DNA of 64,000 nucleotides from Vibrio sp. VB16 (GTDB lineage: Bacteria; Pseudomonadota; Gammaproteobacteria; Enterobacterales; Vibrionaceae). Location: assembly GCF_015594925.2 (NCBI RefSeq), contig NZ_CP087590.1, forward strand, positions 1,798,001 through 1,862,000, written 5' to 3'. Under the pieces are notes generated by a model that was not told the DNA's origin, made no database searches, and worked only from the letters and a program-made list of their open reading frames with translations. Shown here piece after piece: positions 9,015 through 17,599 of this stretch (position 1 is the stretch's first letter; every line of letters begins with the position of its first letter). The position numbers were made by a program, and so were the translations under genes.

Positions 9015-9675
9015 TTGGTTAGGCGCAATGATGGTCGGTTTTTTGGGCTCAGCGCATTGTGTCGGAATGTGTGGGGGCATCGCCACTGCAATGAGTATAA
9101 ACTCCGTGGCAAAATCCGATCGTTTGCTAACGACTCTGCTCTATAATACTGGTCGAATTATCAGTTACTTGATCGCTGGCGCGATAGTAGGTGGCTCAAT
9201 ATCGAGTGCCGCTTCTCTTGTCTCTGACTACTCTATTCTTAATTGGCTGAGAGTCTTGTCTGCCGTTGTAATGATTATTCTCGCTCTGCATATCGGAAAG
9301 TGGTGGCATGGCCTTGTCTATGTAGAAAAACTGGGACAGCACTTATGGAAACATCTTTCCCCATTCAGTAAAAAGCTATTACCTTTACCTACTCCATTCC
9401 ATGCACTGCCATTAGGGCTATTATGGGGTTGGTTACCCTGTGGTTTAGTTTACTCTGCTTTAACTTGGTCAGCGGTTTCCGGCAGTGCTGTAAACGGCGC
9501 CGCTATCATGCTTGCATTTGGGTTAGGTACATTACCATCAATGCTGTTTATGGGCGTTGGCGCTGCCTATTTGAATAAATTGAAAAATTCTGTCTATTTT
9601 CGTCAAACTGGTGCCGTTTTACTTTTATCGTACGGCATCTATATTCTGGTGCAGACGTCCAACTTATTGCTATAA
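9001..9675 (+). CDS. SafE/TauE family membrane protein linked to cbb3 oxidase genes
   Basis: A 224-aa integral membrane protein with about six helices. It opens GSAHCVGMCGGIATAMS (about residues 16-32), with two cysteines in the first helix, and has WGWLPCGLVYSALTWSA at about residue 145. These are marks of the SafE (sulfite exporter TauE-like) family often found between ccoS and fnr in gamma-proteobacteria. The conserved cysteines suggest handling of a metal, plausibly copper, although databases label the family as sulfite exporters. The ATG lies inside ccoS with AAGAAAG just before it. The last residues end 90 bp before the fnr start region. Confidence 0.88.
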   Translation: MITSDWLGAMMVGFLGSAHCVGMCGGIATAMSINSVAKSDRLLTTLLYNTGRIISYLIAGAIVGGSISSAASLVSDYSILNWLRVLSAVVMIILALHIGKWWHGLVYVEKLGQHLWKHLSPFSKKLLPLPTPFHALPLGLLWGWLPCGLVYSALTWSAVSGSAVNGAAIMLAFGLGTLPSMLFMGVGAAYLNKLKNSVYFRQTGAVLLLSYGIYILVQTSNLLL

Positions 9676-9743
9676 GTAAGTTAACCTATTGATTTATTTG
9701 TTAATTATTTAACTATCCTTTCCGTCATAGCAATGCTAAAATA

Positions 9744-9757
9744 TTGATGTATATCAA
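9744..9757 (+). promoter_or_regulatory. Perfect FNR box upstream of fnr
   Basis: TTGAT GTAT ATCAA matches the FNR consensus TTGAT-N4-ATCAA at every position. It ends 17 bp before the fnr ATG and lies just after a TAAAAT that could be a -10 element, a position that fits autorepression by FNR under low oxygen. Confidence 0.88.
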
Positions 9758-9774
9758 ATAGTGACTTGGAAATT

Positions 9775-10524
9775 ATGATTTCAGAAAAACCAGCAACCAA
9801 AAGAATTCAGTCGGGCGGATGCGCTATTCACTGCCAAGATTGTAGTATTTCTCAACTCTGTATCCCATTTACTTTGAATGAATCAGAGCTCGATCAGCTG
9901 GATCAAATTATCGAACGCAAAAAACCGATCCAAAAAGGCCAAGAGATTTTCAAAGCGGGCGATGACCTAAAATCTCTTTATGCTATCCGTTCTGGAACAA
10001 TCAAAAGCTACACCATCACAGAACAAGGTGACGAGCAAATTACTGCGTTTCATCTGGCAGGCGATTTAGTTGGTTTTGATGCGATAAACGGTAATGCTCA
10101 TCCTTCATTTGCTCAAGCACTTGAAACCTCTATGGTTTGCGAAATTCCTTATGAAATCTTAGACGACCTTTCAGGAAAGATGCCTAAACTCCGTCAGCAA
10201 ATCATGCGTTTAATGAGTAGCGAGATTAAGGGTGATCAAGATATGATCCTATTACTCTCTAAGAAAAACGCAGAGGAAAGGTTAGCCGCATTTTTATTCA
10301 ACCTTTCTACTCGATTCTCTCAGCGTGGATTTAGCCCTAGAGAATTTCGTTTGACCATGACTCGCGGTGATATAGGTAATTATCTTGGCTTAACCGTCGA
10401 AACCATCAGCCGATTGTTAGGGCGCTTTCAGAAATCGGACATTTTAAGTGTTAAGGGTAAGTACATTACTATTCTTGATCACGAAGAATTAAAAATACTG
10501 GCTGGCATCTCTACTGAAGAGTAG
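9775..10524 (+). CDS. fnr: FNR, oxygen-sensing fumarate/nitrate reduction regulator
   Basis: A 249-aa Crp/Fnr-family activator nearly the same length as E. coli FNR and clearly orthologous. The [4Fe-4S] ligands are all present at the E. coli positions: C20, C23, C29 and C122. The cNMP-fold domain covers about residues 30-140, the dimer helix contains MRLMSSEIKGDQDMILLLSK, and the recognition helix contains LTVETISRLLGRF. The ATG at 9775 gives MISEKPATKRIQSGGCAIHC and aligns with the E. coli start; an upstream TTG at 9766 is unlikely. A perfect FNR box lies 17 bp upstream. It follows the cbb3 genes, which FNR commonly controls. Confidence 0.98.
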   Translation: MISEKPATKRIQSGGCAIHCQDCSISQLCIPFTLNESELDQLDQIIERKKPIQKGQEIFKAGDDLKSLYAIRSGTIKSYTITEQGDEQITAFHLAGDLVGFDAINGNAHPSFAQALETSMVCEIPYEILDDLSGKMPKLRQQIMRLMSSEIKGDQDMILLLSKKNAEERLAAFLFNLSTRFSQRGFSPREFRLTMTRGDIGNYLGLTVETISRLLGRFQKSDILSVKGKYITILDHEELKILAGISTEE

Positions 10525-10553
10525 TTAAAAAAGCGGCAAACAAATCAAAATCG

Positions 10554-10582
10554 AGTGGCTCTATAATGAGCCACTTCATATT
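10554..10582 (+). terminator. Hairpin after fnr, possible terminator
   Basis: AGTGGCTC (10554-10561) pairs with GAGCCACT (10568-10575) across a 6-nt loop. The trailing sequence TCATATTT is only weakly T-rich, so termination is uncertain. Confidence 0.45.
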
Positions 10583-10687
10583 TCTAGAGTACGATCATTT
10601 CTTTTGTTAAAATATTCCTCCCAAATAGTCTACAGTTAGAGTAGATTTAATAACTCTTTGGTTCTATTCCATAAAAAGGGAATTGTT

Positions 10688-11635
10688 ATGAGTATATATA
10701 ACAAAATTTTAGTCGTTGCGAATGTAAACGATGAACCTCAACCCGCACTTGCTCGTGCCATGCAGTTAGCACGCAAGAGCGTATCGAAAAGTAACATCAC
10801 CTTTTTCCTCTCTATTTATGATTTTTCCTATGAGATGACGTCGATGTTGTCAATAGATGAACGTGATGCAATGCGCAAAGGGGTTATAGAGCAACGTTGC
10901 ACATGGATGAATGAAGTCGCGGCGCCTTATATTGATGATAGTGTTAATTTTAACGTCAAAGTGGTCTGGCACAATCGTCCTTATGAAGCTATTGTCGGCG
11001 AAGTATTCGGGGGAGACCACGATATTCTTATTAAGGCGACAAGAAAGCACGATATTTTAGAGTCCGTTATTTTTACACCGACTGACTGGCATCTTCTTCG
11101 TAAAGCTCCCTGCCCTGTGTTACTTGTAAAAGAGCACGAATGGCCAGAGAACGGTAATGTGATCGCATCGGTTCATGTTGGTTCCGAAAACCCTACTCAC
11201 ATTGAGTTAAACGATTGTATGGTTGAGCAGCTAAAGAACCTCTGTAGCCGTTTAGACGCGCAACCTTATCTTGTAAATTCTTACCCGGTTACCCCTGCCA
11301 ATATAACGATTGAGCTGCCCGAGTTCGATCCAACGACCTACACTGACGCAGTAAGAGGCCATCACCTTAAGGCGATGAAAGCACTTAGACAAAAGCATGG
11401 GTTGGACGAGCAATATACGAGAGTTGAGCAAGGCCTTCCTGAGGATGTTATTCCTTCGGTAGTTCAAGAATTAAAAGCAGGATTGGTAATTCTGGGCACC
11501 ACCGGTAGGACAGGTATTTCCGCTGTGTTTATTGGTAATACAGCAGAGCATGTTATCGACAAGATAAACTGTGATGTTCTTGCACTAAAACCCAATGGTT
11601 TTGTCAGCCCACTTGACCCGAATCAGCCAGCATAA
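10688..11635 (+). CDS. uspE: Universal stress protein UspE (tandem Usp domains)
   Basis: A 315-aa tandem UspA-domain protein, matching E. coli UspE (316 aa) in size and in position next to fnr. Domain 1 starts YNKILVVANVNDEPQPALAR and domain 2 covers about residues 155-305. Domain 2 keeps the nucleotide-binding loop (LGTTGRTGISAVFIGNTAEH), while domain 1 has a degenerate form (KATRKHDILESVIFTPTDWH). UspE is a cytoplasmic stress protein linked to DNA damage resistance and cell-cell interaction in E. coli. The ATG at 10688 follows AAAAGGGAAT; a GTG ten codons upstream (10658) is less likely. Confidence 0.93.
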   Translation: MSIYNKILVVANVNDEPQPALARAMQLARKSVSKSNITFFLSIYDFSYEMTSMLSIDERDAMRKGVIEQRCTWMNEVAAPYIDDSVNFNVKVVWHNRPYEAIVGEVFGGDHDILIKATRKHDILESVIFTPTDWHLLRKAPCPVLLVKEHEWPENGNVIASVHVGSENPTHIELNDCMVEQLKNLCSRLDAQPYLVNSYPVTPANITIELPEFDPTTYTDAVRGHHLKAMKALRQKHGLDEQYTRVEQGLPEDVIPSVVQELKAGLVILGTTGRTGISAVFIGNTAEHVIDKINCDVLALKPNGFVSPLDPNQPA

Positions 11636-11642
11636 AGTTTAA

Positions 11643-11670
11643 AAAAACCACCTGTTTACAGGTGGTTTTT
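11643..11670. terminator. Bidirectional terminator between uspE and ttcA
   Basis: CCACCTG (11648-11654) and CAGGTGG (11659-11665) form a stem with a 4-nt loop, flanked by A7 on the left and T5 on the right. It can terminate both uspE (plus) and ttcA (minus), which converge here. Confidence 0.88.
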
Positions 11671-11696
11671 AAATAAGGTTGAATTGAAGTTACTCA

Positions 11697-12590
11697 CTAA
11701 ATATTTGAAACGTCAATAAACATTGATTCATCGATGTTAGACGAGGAAACTTCAGCCTCGTCGAAAGCATACGCTTTCCTTTCACCTTCTCTATCTATCG
11801 GCAGGTTTACAAAGTCAAACAATGCTTTATCGGCTAACTGACTTGGACTGACATTTTGAATAGACTTAAACACCTTCTCTACGCGTCCTGGTGTCTTCTT
11901 GTCCCAATCAATCAACATCGCCTTGATACTTTGACGTTGTAGATTTTCTTGTGAGCCACATAGATTGCATGGGATAATTGGAAACTGTTTATAATCCGCA
12001 TACTCTATTAGGTCTTTCTCTCTGCAGTACGTTAACGGACGAATAACAACGTTTCGACCATCATCTGAACGTAACTTTGGTGGCATCGCTTTTAATCGAG
12101 CACCGTGAAACATATTCAAAAACATCGTTTCAACAATATCGTCTAGGTGATGACCAAGTGCGATTTTTGTTGCTCCAATTTTTTCTGCAAACGAGTACAA
12201 GGTGCCTCTGCGCAAACGTGAGCAGAGTCCACAGGTCGTTTTCCCCTCTTCTATCTTCTCTTGGACGACAGAATAGGTATCCTTATCAACGATGTAATAT
12301 GGGATGTTAAGATTTTCAAAATACTCTGGGAGTATATGCTCAGGAAATCCGGGCTGTTTTTGGTCTAGATTAACGGCGACAACATCAAAATTGATCGGAG
12401 CAGCTTGTTTGAGCTTTAGTAATATATCTAACATTGCGAATGAATCTTTACCGCCACTGATGCACGCCATAACAACGTCATTTTCTTCTATCATGTTGTA
12501 ATCAACAATGGCATTTCCAACACTACGTCTTAAACGTTTTTGGAGTTTATTGAATTCTAATGATTGTTTTTTTGTATCAATTTGATTCAT
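11697..12590 (-). CDS. ttcA: tRNA 2-thiocytidine biosynthesis protein TtcA
   Basis: A 297-aa ATP-dependent thiolase of the PP-loop family. The P-loop motif SGGKDSFAML is at about residues 45-54, and the cysteine pairs TTCGLCSRLRRG (about 118) and IPCNLCGSQ (about 208) supply the iron-sulfur ligands and catalytic cysteines. TtcA makes 2-thiocytidine at position 32 of some tRNAs. It lies next to the fnr-uspE block, as in many gamma-proteobacteria. The serine/aspartate-rich C-terminal tail (EVSSSNIDES) is not conserved. Its start ATG at 12590 precedes a 285-bp spacer in which I see no clear feature. Confidence 0.96.
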   Translation of the reverse strand: MNQIDTKKQSLEFNKLQKRLRRSVGNAIVDYNMIEENDVVMACISGGKDSFAMLDILLKLKQAAPINFDVVAVNLDQKQPGFPEHILPEYFENLNIPYYIVDKDTYSVVQEKIEEGKTTCGLCSRLRRGTLYSFAEKIGATKIALGHHLDDIVETMFLNMFHGARLKAMPPKLRSDDGRNVVIRPLTYCREKDLIEYADYKQFPIIPCNLCGSQENLQRQSIKAMLIDWDKKTPGRVEKVFKSIQNVSPSQLADKALFDFVNLPIDREGERKAYAFDEAEVSSSNIDESMFIDVSNI

Positions 12591-12875
12591 TGCGACTTCT
12601 CATGCTGCCGAATCTAGTGCCGGCGGTTCTTTATTGAAAATATTGTTGATAGAACTTTTATTCACAACACTATTTTTTAATGAAAACTACTCGTTCGCGA
12701 AATAACGGCTTGTTCGCAAACAATTGCTTACTAGCTATAACAATAGCTGGGCGCGGATTATACTGTGTTTTGGGAGGAGTGAAAATAGGCAATATTCATT
12801 GAGCCATAATCAAACAAAATACTTGTTCAGTACATTACTTACTTATGGCCCTAAATAACAAGGGTTGCAAAGGAA

Positions 12876-13538
12876 CTATTTAGCAGAAGGCAGCCAAGGT
12901 AACACTCTGGTGGTTGGCTCTGGTAATTCAATATAATCGCCGGGTTTAAGATCTGCCAACAAAATACGTGCCTTTCCTTTTACTATATCCACTGACAAAC
13001 CATTAGAGAACGTTACTTCACCAGTGCTCTGTTCAGTAAACTCTAGGGTTACACCTTCAACATCCGGTGTAAACCAACTCGCAAACATCCCGCCAAGGTC
13101 TTCTAACATACTCTGCATTTGAGGGAGCAGTTTTTCGATGTCTTTATAATAAACCTTGTTAGAAAATGGTTCCTTGGTCATGACGACCATAGAGAAATCA
13201 CAACGCATGTCCATTGGCGTTCTAACAAACACCAATGGATTAGCTGATTTTAGGTTGCTGTCTAACGGTACGAGTAACTCTTTACCATTCACAGGAGTAA
13301 GTTCTTCGTATTTTGCCTGTTTTTCCATCCATGCCTTTTCAATATTGCATAGCGTTTTGGTATCGGCATTAGTAAAGAAAAAGCCAATTTTTACGTCTTC
13401 ATGCCCTTCCTTAGCATTGTTCTTTAGTTGAGAGTGGAGCTTAGAATAGGTGAACATATATTCTTGTGCGACAAGCGTTGCTGAGAAAGCAGTTAGGCCA
13501 ATGGCACAAAGAAATGTCGCTATCATTTTGTTTTTCAT
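12876..13538 (-). CDS. Exported DUF2987-type protein
   Basis: A 220-aa protein starting at the ATG at 13538, preceded by GGAAATAG; the longer open frame to 13580 has no better site. Residues 1-26 form a signal peptide (MKNKMIATFLCAIGLTAFSATLVAQE), so the protein is periplasmic. The mature part begins YMFTYSKLHSQLKNN, which I recognise as typical of the Vibrio DUF2987 family. Function is unknown. A pair of cysteines (TLCNIE and MRCDFS) could form a disulfide. The gene lies 52 bp after the end of the Bax-like gene, on the same strand. Confidence 0.8.
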   Translation of the reverse strand: MKNKMIATFLCAIGLTAFSATLVAQEYMFTYSKLHSQLKNNAKEGHEDVKIGFFFTNADTKTLCNIEKAWMEKQAKYEELTPVNGKELLVPLDSNLKSANPLVFVRTPMDMRCDFSMVVMTKEPFSNKVYYKDIEKLLPQMQSMLEDLGGMFASWFTPDVEGVTLEFTEQSTGEVTFSNGLSVDIVKGKARILLADLKPGDYIELPEPTTRVLPWLPSAK

Positions 13539-13590
13539 ATTATTACTATTTCCAATTTGTATTCTGCAACAGTGACTCATGTCTAATTCG

Positions 13591-14394
13591 CTACTGCTTC
13601 GTCCAGTACTTTGCGTTGACGCGAATCATGGTTTGTAGGTCGTCTACATAATCTTGACCGCGTTCCGAGTAACGAAGTAATCCGTTGGTTAATGCGGTTG
13701 CCGTTTCAGGGCTCAATAAATCACTCTTTTTCTCTGCGAGCTTGTTGCGAATTTCACGAAGTTCAGAATAGGCTCTATTACGGTTTACGTTCATAAAATA
13801 ACCGTGAACCGACCCTGTCGCGGACCTAAATTTTGCCACTTCGTGGGTAGCCCCATCTTGTCTTCTGAGCGGTATCAATCCACAACCAGCTTTATAACAC
13901 CATTGACCAAAATAATTACTTGCTTCCGTCGCAAAGCGTGATGTCCCCCAAGCAGACTCGTTAGCCGCCTGTGTTAACACAAGTGCATTAGGTAAGACAT
14001 TTACCTTTATCAACATCTCGCTCAACCAGTCTGGTGTTATCCCTTTGGTTGGTAACGTTGAAAAATACCGTTCTCCAAGCTGGCGGGCATAGTTAATATC
14101 GTCTGCATGAATTGACCCAGACTTCGATGCTTGTTCTATCTCATTAAGACGCTTTCTCTCGTCGATTATTCTTCGATTCTCCAACTGAATACTTGGCTCA
14201 AGAAAATCAAAGAAAGCTTGCTTCTTTTGGTTTGCATTACTCATTGAAGCAAAGTCTGGTGTATCACTAGGTAGCGTAATCGAAGTTTGTTCGGCTACTG
14301 AACGTTGATCGGTTCCTTGTCGCTTTATAAATACAACGGTTGTGACGATGAACACCCCAAATACAATCAGTATTAACGTTAAATTTTTACGCAT
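13591..14394 (-). CDS. Bax-like glucosaminidase-domain protein
   Basis: A 267-aa membrane-anchored protein. One N-terminal helix (about residues 5-23) is followed by a linker and a glucosaminidase (mannosyl-glycoprotein endo-beta-N-acetylglucosaminidase-like) domain. That domain shows LTQAANESAWGTSRFATEAS (about residue 145), in which the glutamate of NESAWG is the expected catalytic acid, then NYFGQWCYKAGCG and a TGLLRYSERGQDYV region. It resembles E. coli Bax (about 274 aa) and probably cuts peptidoglycan in the periplasm. The ATG at 14394 is chosen over an adjacent TTG at 14397. It overlaps the end of the upstream membrane-protein gene by 8 bp. Confidence 0.85.
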   Translation of the reverse strand: MRKNLTLILIVFGVFIVTTVVFIKRQGTDQRSVAEQTSITLPSDTPDFASMSNANQKKQAFFDFLEPSIQLENRRIIDERKRLNEIEQASKSGSIHADDINYARQLGERYFSTLPTKGITPDWLSEMLIKVNVLPNALVLTQAANESAWGTSRFATEASNYFGQWCYKAGCGLIPLRRQDGATHEVAKFRSATGSVHGYFMNVNRNRAYSELREIRNKLAEKKSDLLSPETATALTNGLLRYSERGQDYVDDLQTMIRVNAKYWTKQ

Positions 14395-15316
14395 CAAATG
14401 TATTTGAACCTTGGTTGTATTCTGACGGTTTGTCTACTTTCTTGGTTTGGCGATCATCGTCGTCGCCACTGCCATCGCTATCGTCGCTGTCATCACGATG
14501 ATTGCTGTCATCATCATCATCATCATTACCGCTATTATTGTTATGCTGATCTTCGTTTCCGTTTGCTTCGCTAGCGATTATTTTTAACGAAATGCCAAAC
14601 ATGTTGCGGTAAATAATACCTTTAGCGTGGAAAAAGAACGGTAAGGTGAAAATAAGCAAGAATCCGTAAAATATCGCAGACAAAAACATCAGAACCGACA
14701 AGAACAAATAGATACTCGCCAATGGGAACAGTTTTTTGTTCACGGCTCTTATAGACAGAAACAACGATTGCATTGGTGACATGCGTTTTTCACATACCAA
14801 CAACACGGCATTACTAAATGCAATAGAAAAATACATAGAGAACATGGGCAGTAACATACCCGCCACACCTTGGACGATTAAACTGATAAGCGTCGCAAGT
14901 ATGATGGGAACCGTGAAGGCTAGGCCTTTTAAAATATGATCTGGTTTCGTGACTAACCCCGCAGCATGACTCATCGCCATCATTGATACGCCTGCATAGA
15001 TAGGTGCCGAAATCACTTCGTAGCTGAAGTTCGCAATAAAAATGGCTTCTATTATGCTTTGATCAAAAGTCTCAGGATTTTGAAACATCTGTAAGATGAC
15101 CGAAGGGTCACCTAACTGCAGTTTTAAGGCGATATAGAAAATCGCAATCTGAACAATTAAAAGAATGACAATGGCCGGTGAAAAAGAAACAAAGTTTTTA
15201 ATAGTGAATTTCCAAGCCTCGTGAAGAACGGCACCTGGTTTTAACTCATATTTGCCAGTTAAAGCGGTTTCAATTGAACCGCCTAACGTAAAGTTTTTTT
15301 CAATATTTTTAGTCAT
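14387..15316 (-). CDS. Multi-pass membrane protein with long acidic C-terminal tail
   Basis: A 309-aa protein. Residues about 35-245 contain five or six membrane segments (AIVILLIVQIAIFYIALKL, PIILATLISLIVQGVAGMLL, LASIYLFLSVLMFLSAIFYG and others). From about residue 250 the chain becomes a low-complexity tail rich in Asp, Asn and Ser (for example NDDDDDDSNHRDDSDDSDG). Such a tail could bind cations or be disordered. I do not recognise a named family beyond a loose similarity to YciC-like inner membrane proteins. It shares an operon with the Bax-like gene (8-bp overlap), so a cell-envelope role is possible. Confidence 0.75.
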   Translation of the reverse strand: MTKNIEKNFTLGGSIETALTGKYELKPGAVLHEAWKFTIKNFVSFSPAIVILLIVQIAIFYIALKLQLGDPSVILQMFQNPETFDQSIIEAIFIANFSYEVISAPIYAGVSMMAMSHAAGLVTKPDHILKGLAFTVPIILATLISLIVQGVAGMLLPMFSMYFSIAFSNAVLLVCEKRMSPMQSLFLSIRAVNKKLFPLASIYLFLSVLMFLSAIFYGFLLIFTLPFFFHAKGIIYRNMFGISLKIIASEANGNEDQHNNNSGNDDDDDDSNHRDDSDDSDGSGDDDDRQTKKVDKPSEYNQGSNTFDA

Positions 15317-15643
15317 TTTTTATTCCGAGCGAGTTAAAAATTGCCAACGACGCTCTTGGTTAAAAGAGAATTGGCGATAGTATACTTAAATTGTTTACAA
15401 TCTTGAAACACAAACTTGTTTATGTTTATTAACTACTGTGTGGAAACAGGTTGAATGCCAAGTAAAAGCGAATGGCATTAAGTTATTAATTTGTCGGTTT
15501 GTTGACTAAAAAGACTTTGAATTACTAAAATAGAAGATTATTATTCGATCAATATTGATACCTAATTAATCTCGCCTCCGCGTTTTAGCGCATGGTTAAT
15601 CAGTTATCGTACGGTTTTTCAATGTTACGGAGCAAACTACGCG
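15317..15643. other. Divergent spacer between the acidic-tail gene and potA
   Basis: This 327-bp AT-rich spacer must contain promoters for both directions. The only structure I can point to is an inverted repeat AATGCCA (15454-15460) / TGGCATT (15473-15479) with a 12-nt loop. The last part contains TTACGGAGC, which serves as the potA ribosome binding site. No gene seen. Confidence 0.6.
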
Positions 15644-16759
15644 TTGAATCAGATTACATCGTCCCCTACGCCCGTTGTCAATTTGGGCTGCATATCAAAA
15701 AGTTTTGATGGAAAACAAGTCATAAATCGCCTCGATTTAGAAGTCAATCATGGTGAGTTTTTAACTATATTAGGTCCATCAGGTTGTGGTAAAACAACGG
15801 TACTAAGATTAATAGCGGGCTTTGAACAGGCCGATGCCGGTGAAATATCAATCGACGGTGACACTGTCACCCATATGCCATCAGAACATAGACCCGTTAA
15901 TACCGTCTTTCAAAGCTATGCACTTTTTCCTCATATGACGGTATTTGAAAACGTTGCGTTCGGTCTCCGAATGCAAAAAGTGGCTCAATCAGACATAAAA
16001 CCGAGGGTCCTTGAGGCGCTAAAAATGGTTCGCCTCGAAGAGTATGCCTCGAGAAAGCCCCAGCAATTATCCGGAGGACAGCAACAACGTGTTGCTATCG
16101 CAAGAGCTGTGGTGAATAAGCCAAAAGTATTGTTGCTTGACGAATCTTTATCAGCACTCGACTACAAACTTCGCAAACAGATGCAGATCGAATTAAAGCA
16201 GTTACAACGCAAGCTTGGAATTACCTTCGTTTTTGTTACACATGATCAGGAAGAAGCTTTATCTATGTCTGATCGTATTATTGTTATGCGTGATGGCATT
16301 ATTGAACAGGACGGCTCACCTAAAGAGATATACGAGGAGCCCAAAAATCTATTCGTCGCTCGATTTATTGGTGAAATTAATGTGTTCAAAGCCAAAGCGT
16401 TAAAACGTGTCGATGAGAAGCGCGTACTTGTGGAGATAGATAGCGTGGAGTCGACCATCTATTTCGACGGTGACTTTAAACAAGGTGAAGAGCTACAAGT
16501 CCTCCTACGTCCAGAGGACCTTCGATTAGAAGAGATTAAAGAATCTGAATCTAAAGGCATCGTTGGTCATGTGTTAGAACGGACTTATAAAGGGATGACA
16601 TTAGATTCGGTCATAGAGTTAGAAAATGGTGACCGAGTCATGGTAAGTGAATTCTTTAATGAAGATGATCCCGACGTTGACCACTCTCTTGGTCAGAAAG
16701 TGGTTGTCACTTGGGTAGAAAGTTGGGAAGTGGTATTGAAAGATGAACAACAAGTTTAA
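15644..16759 (+). CDS. potA: Spermidine/putrescine ABC transporter ATPase PotA
   Basis: A 371-aa ATPase with very strong similarity to E. coli PotA (378 aa). Walker A GPSGCGKTT lies at about residue 46, the Q-loop is in VFQSYALFPHMTVFENVAFG, the signature is LSGGQQQRVAIARA, Walker B is LLLDESLSALD, and the switch histidine is in VFVTHDQEEA. The C-terminal TOBE domain follows (VLLRPEDLRLEE, ESWEVVLKDE). The start is a TTG at 15644 behind ACGGAG, since no suitable ATG precedes the conserved region. It powers uptake of polyamines. It overlaps potB by 17 bp. Confidence 0.97.
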   Translation: MNQITSSPTPVVNLGCISKSFDGKQVINRLDLEVNHGEFLTILGPSGCGKTTVLRLIAGFEQADAGEISIDGDTVTHMPSEHRPVNTVFQSYALFPHMTVFENVAFGLRMQKVAQSDIKPRVLEALKMVRLEEYASRKPQQLSGGQQQRVAIARAVVNKPKVLLLDESLSALDYKLRKQMQIELKQLQRKLGITFVFVTHDQEEALSMSDRIIVMRDGIIEQDGSPKEIYEEPKNLFVARFIGEINVFKAKALKRVDEKRVLVEIDSVESTIYFDGDFKQGEELQVLLRPEDLRLEEIKESESKGIVGHVLERTYKGMTLDSVIELENGDRVMVSEFFNEDDPDVDHSLGQKVVVTWVESWEVVLKDEQQV

Positions 16760-17597
16760 CCTGCAAAAAGCAATCATTGTCTTAATCGTTGTTTGGTTGA
16801 CGTTGTTTGTTCTGCTGCCTAACCTGATGATTATTGGCACCAGCTTTTTAACAAGAGATGAAGCCAACCTGATTGAGATGACGTTCACTATAGACAACTA
16901 CATCCGTTTATTTGATCCTCTATACGCTAAAGTATTGGCGCACTCTTTTTATATGGCGATTATTGCAACACTCTTGTGTCTGGTCATTGGCTACCCATTT
17001 GCCTACATCGTGGCAAAGATGCCCGTTGATAAACGCCCTATTATGTTATTTTTAGTTATCGTTCCCTTTTGGACGAACTCTTTAATTCGTACCTACGGCT
17101 TAAAAATCGTGCTTGGTACTCAAGGGATCCTAAATCAAGGCTTACTTGCGTTAGATATTATCGAGAAACCAATTCGTCTTATGTATACAGAAACCGCTGT
17201 CATGATTGGTCTCGTTTATGTTCTGTTGCCATTCATGATATTGCCACTCTATTCCGCTATAGAAAAATTGGACAGCACATACATAGAAGCAGCAAGGGAT
17301 CTTGGTGCCAATAAAATTCAATCTTTTATGCGTGTCACTTTGCCCCTAACCATGCCCGGAATTATTGGAGGTTGCCTGTTAGTTTTATTACCCGCGCTCG
17401 GTATGTTTTATGTGTCCGATTTACTCGGGGGCGCAAAAAACTTACTGATTGGTAACGTAATAAAAAGCCAAGTCTTAAATAGTCGAGATTGGCCGTTCGG
17501 AGCAGCGACTAGCATCGCATTAACAGCATCAATGGCTGTGATGCTGACTGTCTATTACAAGGTTGGGAAGATGCTCAATCGTAAGGGAGAGTTTTAG
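16743..17597 (+). CDS. potB: Spermidine/putrescine ABC transporter permease PotB
   Basis: A 284-aa inner-membrane permease with six predicted helices. The EAA loop sequence EAARDLGANKIQSFMRVTLP at about residue 185 docks to PotA. The motifs PFWTNSLIRTYGLK and LPALGMFYVSDLLGGAKN are typical of PotB. It forms the membrane channel with PotC. It begins inside the end of potA and ends 2 bp before potC, consistent with coupled translation. Confidence 0.96.
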   Translation: MNNKFNLQKAIIVLIVVWLTLFVLLPNLMIIGTSFLTRDEANLIEMTFTIDNYIRLFDPLYAKVLAHSFYMAIIATLLCLVIGYPFAYIVAKMPVDKRPIMLFLVIVPFWTNSLIRTYGLKIVLGTQGILNQGLLALDIIEKPIRLMYTETAVMIGLVYVLLPFMILPLYSAIEKLDSTYIEAARDLGANKIQSFMRVTLPLTMPGIIGGCLLVLLPALGMFYVSDLLGGAKNLLIGNVIKSQVLNSRDWPFGAATSIALTASMAVMLTVYYKVGKMLNRKGEF

Positions 17598-17599
17598 TT

